Part shown: positions 16,379 through 24,167 of the stretch, piece after piece
Layout: every line of letters starts with the position of its first letter
Numbering within the stretch: position 1 is the first letter of the stretch
Assembly: GCA_964449895.1 (NCBI GenBank)
Contig: CAYVBY010000004.1
Location: 62,001-126,000 of the forward strand
Direction of reading: 5' to 3'
From: Intestinibacter sp964449895
GTDB taxonomy: Bacteria; Bacillota; Clostridia; Peptostreptococcales; Peptostreptococcaceae
Length of the DNA stretch: 64,000 nt
Translations under genes and position numbers: made by a program
The notes under the pieces: model-generated
The model's database searches: none
What the model saw: only the letters and a program-made list of their open reading frames with translations
Told to the model about the DNA's origin: nothing

Positions 16379-17947
16379 ATGAGGAGAAAAAATTTAATTA
16401 TAAATATGTTTGTTATAACATTTTATACAATGATGATAGGTTTTTTAAATATGATATTTAGAGTATACTTATCAAATAAAATTGGCAGTGAAGGTATGGG
16501 ACTTTTTCAACTTATTATGAGTATAAATGTGTTTGCCTGCACAGTTTCTATATCAGGAATAAGAGCTACACTAACAAGACTTGTAGCTGAAGAAATTAGT
16601 CAAAATAATATTACAAAAGTTAGATCTTTACTAAAATATGGTCTTTTTTATACTCTATTTTTCAGTACTATAGCTTCATTTATATTATATAACTATTCAA
16701 CATTCATAAGTGAAGTATTTATAAGTGATATAAGGGCAAAACTACCTCTTCAAATTTTATCATTTAGTCTTCCATTTGTAGGTATTACATCATGTCTAAA
16801 TGGTTACTTTTATGGATTAAGAAAAATATTTAAAAGTATAATATCTGATTTTATAGAAAATCTAACTATGATTTGTATAGTTGCTTTTTTTGTAACATCT
16901 TTCCCAAGTAAAAGCATAGAATACACTTGTTCTTATATAACTTTAGGTATGACCTTAGGAAATATAATTTCTTGCGTTTCTTCTTATTTGATGTATTTAT
17001 TCGAAAAAAGAAATTTAAATAATAGATTAATTAGAAAACAAGAAAAAGCAGTTTTTAAAGAAATTCTCTCTGTTTCTCTTCCAATAGCGGGAAGTTCTTA
17101 TATACAAACTTCTTTAAAAGCTATAGAAAATATATTAATTCCAAAAGCACTTAAAGCATACAGTTGTTCATCTGCTATGTCTTTATCTATTTTAGGTATG
17201 ATAAAAGGAATGGCTCTACCTTTAATTAATTTTCCTGCTATTTTTTTGGCTTCTTTCTCAACACTTATTATCCCCGAAATAGCACAATACAAAATTTTAG
17301 ACAAACAAAAATCAGTAAATTTTGTAATATCTAAAGTTATGAAATTTACATTCATACTATCAATTTTTTCGATGGGATTTTTTATTTGTTATTCTAATAA
17401 ATTAGGTAGTATTTTGTACAATAATGAACAAGTTGGAACAATGATTAAAATATTAGCACCTCTAATACCCTTTATGTACTTAGATAGAATAGTCGATGGT
17501 AGCTTAAATGCTCTAAATCAACAAGTTTATACTCTTAAATATAATTTAATAGATATGTTTATTAGAATTCTAATTATAAACATATTAATTCCTCGATTTG
17601 GTATAAATGGCTTTATCTCAGTTTTATTTATAAGTAAAATATTAAATTCATCTTTAAGTTTACATAAACTTTTAAAAGTTACAAAACTTAAATTTCATAT
17701 AATAGAATGGATTATAAAACCAATTTTATCTATATTTATATCAACTAGTCTATCTTATAAAATGTTCTATTTTTTTAAATTAGATTTTTTAATTTTTGAA
17801 GGAATATGTATTTTTATATTCTACATATTATTGCTACTTTTATTCAACTGTATAAACAAAAAAGATATCATGTGGTTTGTAGATGCTTTTAAAAATGATC
17901 CTAAAAAAGCAAACTGGAAAGACTTACATTTATATAGACAAATATAA
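16379..17947 (+). CDS. spoVB: SpoVB-like MOP flippase (stage V sporulation protein B)
   Basis: A 522-residue polytopic membrane protein of the MATE/MOP polysaccharide-transport family, with about 12-14 membrane helices. The N-terminus (GFLNMIFRVYLSNKIGSEGMG) and GIRATLTRLVAEE closely match SpoVB proteins, and the length is right. SpoVB is needed for spore cortex synthesis, probably by moving lipid-linked peptidoglycan precursor across the forespore membrane. Other MOP flippases (MurJ/YtgP type) are the alternative. It has an AAGGAG site, is divergent from the sigma-factor gene and ends in a strong terminator. It fits the sporulating lifestyle shown by cspBA/cspC. Confidence 0.8.
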   Translation: MRRKNLIINMFVITFYTMMIGFLNMIFRVYLSNKIGSEGMGLFQLIMSINVFACTVSISGIRATLTRLVAEEISQNNITKVRSLLKYGLFYTLFFSTIASFILYNYSTFISEVFISDIRAKLPLQILSFSLPFVGITSCLNGYFYGLRKIFKSIISDFIENLTMICIVAFFVTSFPSKSIEYTCSYITLGMTLGNIISCVSSYLMYLFEKRNLNNRLIRKQEKAVFKEILSVSLPIAGSSYIQTSLKAIENILIPKALKAYSCSSAMSLSILGMIKGMALPLINFPAIFLASFSTLIIPEIAQYKILDKQKSVNFVISKVMKFTFILSIFSMGFFICYSNKLGSILYNNEQVGTMIKILAPLIPFMYLDRIVDGSLNALNQQVYTLKYNLIDMFIRILIINILIPRFGINGFISVLFISKILNSSLSLHKLLKVTKLKFHIIEWIIKPILSIFISTSLSYKMFYFFKLDFLIFEGICIFIFYILLLLLFNCINKKDIMWFVDAFKNDPKKANWKDLHLYRQI

Positions 17948-17948
17948 T

Positions 17949-17985
17949 AAAAAACTCTAACCAAAGTAAAAGGTTAGAGTTTTTT
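17949..17985. terminator. bidirectional terminator between spoVB and the hydrolase-like gene
   Basis: A perfect 14-bp stem (AAAAAACTCTAACC and its complement) with a 9-nt loop and T-runs on both strands fills the 50-bp gap between convergent genes. Confidence 0.9.
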
Positions 17986-17997
17986 ATTACCTAATTT

Positions 17998-18861
17998 TTA
18001 TATTGAATTTAAAAAGTCTACTATACTATTTACTGTATTTTGTTGCTGTTCAGATTCTTCTATAAGAGCATCTTCATCATTTTTATGAGTTCCATAATTA
18101 GCAAATTGGGAATGATTAGCCCCTTCTATTTCAACATAAATAGTTTTATTTGGCAATTTTTGTTTGGCATCTATTAAAGATTGAAAATCCACTACTCCAT
18201 CTTTGCTTCCCCAAATAGATAAGACATTCATGTCTAATTCATTTAAATATGAATCCTCAGGATATGAAGATATAAGCACAACTCCATTTATTTTTTCAAA
18301 ATTATCACTTACATATTTTGTAGCTGTAATCCCACCTATATAATCTCCTCCTATTATCCATTTATCAATAGTAGTGTATTTTTCAATTATTTCATTGGCC
18401 TTATCTTTGCCAAATAGAGGAAAATTAAAAGGCATATCAACAATTACTACCTTATATCCCTTTTGTGCTATCATTTTACAAACTTTTGAATATGCTTTTG
18501 CATCTACCTTAATATCTGGATAAAATATAAATCCTTTACTAGGCTCAACATCTTTCGGTGTAAAAGTTATTGAATTTTTATCCATAATAACCTCAACACT
18601 ACTGTCACTTATTAAAGCTAATTTAGCATCTTTATCTGGAGCATAATAATTACTTAACCAAATAAAAAACCCTATTGTTGATATTAATAATAGAATTAAT
18701 ATCCCCTTTAATATTTTTATTGATTTTTTCCTTTTTTTACTTTTTTCTTTTTTACAAGGTATAAAATCTTCTTCATTATAAAGTAAAGGTTTTTCTAGCT
18801 CCATAGTAATACTAAAGGTGTCATATTCTCTTTTTTTAGACTTTACTTTATCCTTTTTCAT
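17998..18861 (-). CDS. membrane-anchored alpha/beta-hydrolase-fold protein lacking the nucleophile serine
   Basis: The 287-residue product has a Lys-rich cytosolic N-terminus (1-50), one membrane helix (about 52-71) and an outer alpha/beta-hydrolase domain of the Abhydrolase_5 type. Active relatives carry GGHSLGG at the nucleophile elbow. Here residues 171-177 read GGDYIGG, so Tyr174 replaces the serine. The acid (WGSKDGVVD) and the histidine (GANHSQFANYG) are still in place. It is therefore predicted to be a pseudoenzyme or to have altered chemistry. It has a GGAGG site, is monocistronic and convergent with spoVB. Confidence 0.78.
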   Translation of the reverse strand: MKKDKVKSKKREYDTFSITMELEKPLLYNEEDFIPCKKEKSKKRKKSIKILKGILILLLISTIGFFIWLSNYYAPDKDAKLALISDSSVEVIMDKNSITFTPKDVEPSKGFIFYPDIKVDAKAYSKVCKMIAQKGYKVVIVDMPFNFPLFGKDKANEIIEKYTTIDKWIIGGDYIGGITATKYVSDNFEKINGVVLISSYPEDSYLNELDMNVLSIWGSKDGVVDFQSLIDAKQKLPNKTIYVEIEGANHSQFANYGTHKNDEDALIEESEQQQNTVNSIVDFLNSI

Positions 18862-18978
18862 TATTTAATTCCTCCATAATTATTAAAATACTATTATAGT
18901 GTATCACAGTTAAATTCAATTTTCACCTTATCAAATCTTTCAAATTTATTTTTTTTTCTTAAGATTTCTTAAAATAAT

Positions 18979-19029
18979 AAACTTCCTTTTGTAATAATAG
19001 TTAACTATTATTATAATAAGGAAGTTTTT
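18979..19029 (+). terminator. isolated strong hairpin with T-run in a gene-free region
   Basis: Outer arms AAACTTCCTT/AAGGAAGTTT enclose a perfect 20-nt palindrome (18993-19012), and the plus strand continues into TTTTT. No plus-strand gene lies upstream, since the neighbouring gene is on the minus strand and starts at 18861. The hairpin may end a small unannotated transcript on either strand or be a gene remnant. Confidence 0.5.
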
Positions 19030-19052
19030 CAATAAATATAAAATCTTTATTT

Positions 19053-19115
19053 TTACTGATTTATAGGATCATTTGTAGATTCTTTTTTTATAATTTTAGC
19101 ATTAGTTCCTCCATT
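19053..19115 (-). pseudogene. possible remnant or frameshifted micro-ORF
   Basis: On the minus strand GGAGGA (19107-19112) is followed at good spacing by ATG (19100-19102), but that frame stops after four codons. A neighbouring frame reads NGGTNAKIIKKESTNDPINQ then stop. It looks like a real peptide tail but has no start codon. The hairpin at 18979-19029 follows. This could be a decayed small gene; confidence is low. Confidence 0.2.
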
Positions 19116-19265
19116 TTAGTTTTTATCTATAACTTTATTTTAATGATACCAATTAATTCTTAAATTATTCTTAATCAAATTAATTATTTTATATAAATTT
19201 ATTTATAGAGACTTATCATAAATAAAATATGCTAAAATTTATATAAAATTCATTAAGAAAGGAAT

Positions 19266-19346
19266 ATGTCAAAACTAAAATCTAATAAGGTTAAAATTTA
19301 TAAAATCGCTAAATTTACAAATAAAATATTTTTAGATTTTGACTAA
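19266..19346 (+). CDS. possible 26-residue Lys-rich small ORF ahead of the MBL-fold gene
   Basis: ATG at 19266 preceded closely by AAAGGA opens a 26-codon frame (MSKLKSNKVKIYKIAKF...) ending 10 bp before the MBL-fold gene. The site-to-start spacing of about 3 nt is short, and no family is recognised. It might be a leader peptide or chance. Confidence 0.2.
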   Translation: MSKLKSNKVKIYKIAKFTNKIFLDFD

Positions 19347-19356
19347 GGTATAAACT

Positions 19357-20232
19357 ATGTATAATCTAAATCAAATCGGAGAAAATACTTACTATATAGA
19401 TAGCCCTACTAACATAGGCCTATATAAGCTAAATGATTCAGATGTGTGTTTAATCGACAGCGGAAACGATAAGGACGCAGGAAGAAAAATCAATAAGATT
19501 TTAAAAGAAAATAAGTTCAATCTTTCTTATATAATAAATACCCACTCAAATGCAGACCATATAGGCGGCAATGAATTTTTACAAAAAAGAACAGATTGTA
19601 AAATAATTTCAACAGAAATTGAAAACTTATTTACTAAATATACAATTTTAGAGCCTTCTTTTTTATACGGCGGATATCCACTAAAAAAACTTACAAATAA
19701 ATTTTTAATGGCAAAACCGAGTAATCCAACAGGAGATATTGAATCACTTCCAGAAGGTCTTGAATACATTAAATTAAATGGTCATTATTTTGATATGATA
19801 GGTATAAAAACTTCTGATGATATATATTTTTTAGCAGATTGTGTATTTAGCGAAAATACACTAAATAAATACCATATTTCTTTTATATACAACGTGGAGG
19901 AATTTTTAAATACACTTGATTTTGTAGAGACTTTAGAAGGAAAATTATTTATACCTTCCCACGCTGAGCCTTGTGAAGACATAAAGCCTTTAGTCAAATT
20001 AAATAGAGATAAAGTCTTTGAGATAATAGATATTATTTTAGATATATGTAAAGAAGCTACTATATTTGAAGATTTACTACAAAAAATATTTAAACACTAC
20101 AATTTGACTATGGATTTAAATCAATATGTACTAGTTGGAAACACAATAAAATCATATTTATCTTATCTACACGATAAGGAAAAATTGACTATAGAATTTA
20201 TAGATTCAAAATTGTATTGGAAATCAGTATAA
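19357..20232 (+). CDS. MBL-fold (metallo-beta-lactamase superfamily) hydrolase
   Basis: A 291-residue protein with the MBL fold at 1-210. The metal motif reads NTHSNADHIGG near residue 61, so the usual THxHxDH has Asn in place of the second His, while the Asp-His pair remains. Further ligands appear as FLADCVF (Asp) near 165 and IPSHAEP (His) near 205. The C-terminal 80 residues look like a winged-helix segment. One metal site may be changed by the His to Asn replacement. The substrate is unknown; glyoxalase II-like or quorum-lactonase-like activity cannot be told apart here. The ribosome site (AAGG) is weak. Confidence 0.75.
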   Translation: MYNLNQIGENTYYIDSPTNIGLYKLNDSDVCLIDSGNDKDAGRKINKILKENKFNLSYIINTHSNADHIGGNEFLQKRTDCKIISTEIENLFTKYTILEPSFLYGGYPLKKLTNKFLMAKPSNPTGDIESLPEGLEYIKLNGHYFDMIGIKTSDDIYFLADCVFSENTLNKYHISFIYNVEEFLNTLDFVETLEGKLFIPSHAEPCEDIKPLVKLNRDKVFEIIDIILDICKEATIFEDLLQKIFKHYNLTMDLNQYVLVGNTIKSYLSYLHDKEKLTIEFIDSKLYWKSV

Positions 20233-20239
20233 AATTCAA

Positions 20240-20281
20240 AAAGGACGAGTCATAGATAAAACCATCTATAGCTCGTCCTTT
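20240..20281. terminator. bidirectional terminator between the MBL-fold gene and asnS
   Basis: Outer stem AAAGGACGAG/CTCGTCCTTT plus a 6-bp inner stem with a 6-nt loop, T-rich on the plus side, 8 bp after the MBL stop codon. Confidence 0.85.
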
Positions 20282-20310
20282 ATTTTTAATTTATATTTTT
20301 AAATAATTTC

Positions 20311-21708
20311 CTAGAATTCAGCGTTTTTAGGAGTTCTTGGGAATGGTATTACGTCTCTTATATTAGATATACCTGTTAAGTACATTATTATTCTTTCAAA
20401 TCCAAGACCGAATCCTGAATGTGTAGCTGTACCGTATTTTCTAAGTTCTAAATACCACCAATAGTCTTCTTCATTAAGTCCACATTCATGTATTCTATCA
20501 AGTAATACATCATGTCTTTCTTCCCTTTGAGATCCACCTATTATTTCTCCAACACCTGGAACTAATAAGTCCATAGCTCTAACTGTTTTACCATCTTCAT
20601 TCATTCTCATGTAGAATGCTTTTATTTCTTTTGGATAATCAGTTACAAATACTGGAGCATTGTATATTTGTTCAGTTATATATCTTTCATGTTCAGTTTG
20701 TAAATCGCATCCCCATTCAACTGGATATTCGAATTTATGTCCTGATTCTAATAATAATTCTATCGCTTTTGTATAAGTTATTCTTGTAAATTCAGAATTT
20801 ACTATTTTATTTAATCTTTCAAGTAACCCTTTGTCTACAAAGCTATTGAAAAATGCCATTTCTTCTGGACAGTTTTCAAGTACATAGTTAATTATGTATT
20901 TGATCATATCTTCTGCAAGTTCCATATTATCTTCTAAATCAGCAAATGCTATTTCAGGTTCTATCATCCAGAATTCAGAAGCATGTCTACCAGTATATGA
21001 GTTTTCAGCTCTGAAAGTTGGTCCAAATGTATAAACATTTCTGAAAGCTAAAGCCATTATTTCAGCATTTAATTGTCCACTAACTGTTAAGTTAGCTTCT
21101 TTTCCGAAGAAGTCTTGTGAATAATCTACTTTTCCATCTTCAGTTTTTGGAACATTATTTAAATCTAGAGTTGTAAGTCTAAACATTTCTCCTGCACCTT
21201 CGCAGTCACTTCCTGTTATGATTGGAGAATGAGCATATACGAAGTTTCTATCTTGGAAGAATTTATGTATAGCATAAGCTGCAACACTTCTAACTCTAAA
21301 AGCAGCTGAGAAAAGATTACTTCTAGGTCTTAAGTGTGCTATTGTTCTTAAATATTCAACTGTATGTCTTTTCTTTTGTAGTGGGTATGAACTATCAGAT
21401 TCACCTTCTACTATTATTTTTGTAGCTTGTATTTCTACTGGTTGTTTAGCATTTTGAGTTGCTACTAATGTACCTTCTACTAATAAAGATGTACTTATTG
21501 GTAATTTACCAACTTCTTTAAAATTATCTAATTTTTCATCTATAACGATTTGCATATTTTTAAAGAAAGATCCATCATTTAATTCTATAAATCCAAAATT
21601 TTTAGACATTCTAGATGTTCTTATCCATCCAGCAACTTTTACAGTTTTATCTATATATTCTTCTTTATTTCTATAAAGTTGTTTAATTTCTATGAATTCC
21701 TTTTGCAT
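20311..21708 (-). CDS. asnS: asparaginyl-tRNA synthetase
   Basis: A 465-residue class IIb aminoacyl-tRNA synthetase that charges tRNA-Asn with asparagine. The N-terminal OB-fold anticodon domain reads VKVAGWIRTSRMSKNFGFIE. Class II motif 2 is FRAENSYTGRHASEFWM followed by IEPE, the AsnRS form rather than AspRS. Motif 3 is GFGLGFERIIMYLTG. Length is normal. AGGAGG precedes the ATG. A complete T-box leader lies upstream, with Asn codon AAC in the specifier position, so expression should rise when tRNA-Asn is uncharged. Confidence 0.97.
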   Translation of the reverse strand: MQKEFIEIKQLYRNKEEYIDKTVKVAGWIRTSRMSKNFGFIELNDGSFFKNMQIVIDEKLDNFKEVGKLPISTSLLVEGTLVATQNAKQPVEIQATKIIVEGESDSSYPLQKKRHTVEYLRTIAHLRPRSNLFSAAFRVRSVAAYAIHKFFQDRNFVYAHSPIITGSDCEGAGEMFRLTTLDLNNVPKTEDGKVDYSQDFFGKEANLTVSGQLNAEIMALAFRNVYTFGPTFRAENSYTGRHASEFWMIEPEIAFADLEDNMELAEDMIKYIINYVLENCPEEMAFFNSFVDKGLLERLNKIVNSEFTRITYTKAIELLLESGHKFEYPVEWGCDLQTEHERYITEQIYNAPVFVTDYPKEIKAFYMRMNEDGKTVRAMDLLVPGVGEIIGGSQREERHDVLLDRIHECGLNEEDYWWYLELRKYGTATHSGFGLGFERIIMYLTGISNIRDVIPFPRTPKNAEF

Positions 21709-21811
21709 AGAATACCTCCTAATAATTTTAAATCTTTTTATATATTATAAGTATAACTTATATTTACCACATTTATACAGTTTGTAATGTTTCCAACAAA
21801 AGTCTTTATAT

Positions 21812-22065
21812 TAAAAAAAGCCTTTCATCCTATTATATAGGACGAAAGACTATACTTCCGCGGTACCACCTAATTTAACTAAAAAGTTCACCTCATTAAT
21901 GTACTTATATACATTGCCAAATATAACGGTTTGGATCCGACTAAGCCTACTTTTATATAATTTCGGTTAGTAACTCTGGGATGTTCTTCATTATAGACAT
22001 TGTACTGGACTTACACCATAACCAGCTCGCTGTTACTCTGTTTTATAATTACTTTTCCCTTCATA
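21812..22065 (-). promoter_or_regulatory. T-box riboswitch (tRNA-Asn) controlling asnS
   Basis: On the minus strand the leader has a long stem I, the specifier codon AAC (complement of 21983-21985, within GAACATCCC), and the conserved T-box GGTGGTACCGCGGAAGT (complement 21854-21870). A terminator hairpin (21812-21850) with stem AGTCTTTCGTCCTA and its complement plus a T-run follows. Uncharged tRNA-Asn pairing with the specifier and T-box would favour the antiterminator. The remaining 100 bp to the asnS start contain only its ribosome site. Confidence 0.95.
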
Positions 22066-22141
22066 GTTTTTATTTATTGTAAATTTCACTAATATAACTT
22101 TAACTCATTAAATAATTTTTGTCAATAAATTTAAAAAATTA

Positions 22142-22172
22142 AAAAATAATAAATATAAAACTTATTATTTTT
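22142..22172 (-). terminator. AT-rich terminator after the small DUF3787-like gene
   Basis: On the minus strand AAAAATAATAA/TTATTATTTTT with a 9-nt loop is followed by TTAATTTTTT, 8 bp after the stop at 22180. Confidence 0.6.
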
Positions 22173-22179
22173 GAAAATT

Positions 22180-22392
22180 TTATAATTTACTTCCATTATC
22201 TACCCAATCCTTAGCTTCATCTACTTGATCTTCTGATGGAGCTGTTACATTTGTATTTTTGTATATTTTACCTTTATCTGTCCAAGCTGCTGTATAATTG
22301 TTATTTAATCTTACTGTAGAAAGTAATCTTTTATTATTTTTGCCATTTAATTGTCTGCTTGGGGTTTTATTTAAATCCTTTTCGTCGTACAT
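22180..22392 (-). CDS. small conserved clostridial protein, DUF3787-like
   Basis: A 70-residue hydrophilic protein. The C-terminal half, TAAWTDKGKIYKNTNVTAPS then EDQVDEAKDWVDNGSKL, matches my memory of the DUF3787 family of short clostridial proteins. Function is unknown. The start at 22392 is chosen because AGGAGGC precedes it; an upstream in-frame ATG at 22437 has no site. It lies 63 bp downstream of cspC on the same strand and ends in a terminator, so it may be made together with the germination proteins. Confidence 0.65.
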   Translation of the reverse strand: MYDEKDLNKTPSRQLNGKNNKRLLSTVRLNNNYTAAWTDKGKIYKNTNVTAPSEDQVDEAKDWVDNGSKL

Positions 22393-22455
22393 AATTATGC
22401 CTCCTAAATAATTTAAATTTATTTTGCCCCAAAACATATAAATTTATATAAACTT

Positions 22456-24156
22456 TTATAGATTTTTAGATATATTTTGCAGAGTATTTTCATAATTTAA
22501 GACACCATATCCATAAGAAATATTTGGATATGTATAAATGTCCTTTTGCGTTGTCCCAAGCATTAAGTAAGTTTTTATAGGCTCACTGAAAATAGATAGT
22601 CTATAAAAACTTGTTTGACTTTTTATAAATTGTATCATAGATGCTATTACAGCAGAAACTATAGAGCTACTAACGCCTGTACCTGTAACTGTATTAAACG
22701 AATTATTTAGGTAACTAGATATTATATTTACTCCTGGAGCTACTATATCTGGTAATAAATTATCTAAAACTTCATATGAACCCTTTGAAGATCCAACCCA
22801 TATACTATTGTTTCTTGCATCATAAGTTCCAACTGTTATAACTTCCTTAGTAAGTCCATATCTAGTTATTGTACCTGAAGATTCACTATCTATAAATCTA
22901 GTATTTTCAGATATTAAATTTTTATTAGGCAAATAAATATCAAATTTTCCATTTACTATATATTCACCTATAACCCTTAAAGTCCAAATCCCAGAAGATA
23001 TATTTTTTAAATCTATAAATATTTCAAGTGAACCGGTAAACAACCAAGGATAAGAGTATAAAATAGTGTAACTTACATTTTCTAAGTTAAAGTTCCCTTC
23101 AACTTTATTAAAACCTGGATTATAAAAAACTGTATTACTAATTTCTCCAAAAGGAGAAATTATAGCTATTGCCAATTTATCTACACTAGAAGCATTTACA
23201 CTTATTTTTAAATTTTTATCATCTTCAACTTGAAATGTTACATCTTTTGATTCTTTATTTGATATTTGACCTGAATAATGTATATCAGTATTTCCTTGAT
23301 TTCCAGCTCCACTTACTAATATGACACCTTCTCCATATAGTTGTTCAAATGTATTTAATAAATTATAAACAGATCTTTTTCCAGACCTTGCACCGACAGT
23401 AAAATTTACTACTACTGTTTTTGAAATTTCTCTTATTTTTTCTAATATATAAGCTATGGCAACTAAAAAATCTGTACTATTATAATTAATTCTATCTTCC
23501 CTATACAAAGATGTATAGCTTCTAAGTTTTACAACAATTAAATCTACATCAGGAGAAATTCCTCTATAATTTATATTATTACTTCCCTCAGATGCAATTA
23601 ATCCAGCTGCCAAAGTTCCAGTTCCAATTTCATCATTACTTAAATTTGAATTATTATTTCTTATAGCTTCATTTATATCTTCTCTCGTAAATTCACTTCC
23701 AAATAACATATTATCTGGAGGATTTTTATAGTCACTTTCTTGATCCCAAAGGTATAAAATCTTGCTACTTCCATCTTCTCTTATAAAATCAGGATTTAAG
23801 TAATCTATACCCGAATCAATCAAAGCTACAACTACTCCTTCTCCTGTTAAATTACTATAAAAATCATCTTCTAAATAAGATAAATCTATAGATAATCTTG
23901 CACTTTCTCCTTCATCTATATTATTTGTAATTTCAATCAAAGAACTCATATCATCTGCATCTTCCCACCACACGACTTGGTCTATACTATCAAATACCTC
24001 CTCTTTAAAATCACTATTTACATATATTACCACAAGCAAATCATTTAAAAAAATATATTGTGTTATATTATTTAATAAAAAATCATTCACTAAATTTTCT
24101 TTTGCGCCTTCATAAATTAAATTATAAGATTTTATTTCATCATTTAATATAGACAT
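22456..24156 (-). CDS. cspC: germination pseudoprotease CspC
   Basis: A 566-residue subtilisin-like protein of the Csp family, controlling activation of the cortex hydrolase SleC during spore germination. The Asp is kept (ALIDSGIDYL, Asp114). The catalytic His is Thr179 (IGTGTLAAG) and the catalytic Ser is Gly494 (VTGTGVSSS). As I recall, Clostridioides difficile CspC has Thr170 and Gly485 at these positions, with the same 315-residue spacing. This is therefore the catalytically dead CspC type that acts in germinant/co-germinant signalling. It follows cspBA by 11 bp with an AAAGGGG site. Confidence 0.93.
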   Translation of the reverse strand: MSILNDEIKSYNLIYEGAKENLVNDFLLNNITQYIFLNDLLVVIYVNSDFKEEVFDSIDQVVWWEDADDMSSLIEITNNIDEGESARLSIDLSYLEDDFYSNLTGEGVVVALIDSGIDYLNPDFIREDGSSKILYLWDQESDYKNPPDNMLFGSEFTREDINEAIRNNNSNLSNDEIGTGTLAAGLIASEGSNNINYRGISPDVDLIVVKLRSYTSLYREDRINYNSTDFLVAIAYILEKIREISKTVVVNFTVGARSGKRSVYNLLNTFEQLYGEGVILVSGAGNQGNTDIHYSGQISNKESKDVTFQVEDDKNLKISVNASSVDKLAIAIISPFGEISNTVFYNPGFNKVEGNFNLENVSYTILYSYPWLFTGSLEIFIDLKNISSGIWTLRVIGEYIVNGKFDIYLPNKNLISENTRFIDSESSGTITRYGLTKEVITVGTYDARNNSIWVGSSKGSYEVLDNLLPDIVAPGVNIISSYLNNSFNTVTGTGVSSSIVSAVIASMIQFIKSQTSFYRLSIFSEPIKTYLMLGTTQKDIYTYPNISYGYGVLNYENTLQNISKNL

Positions 24157-24167
24157 TTTTCACCCCT

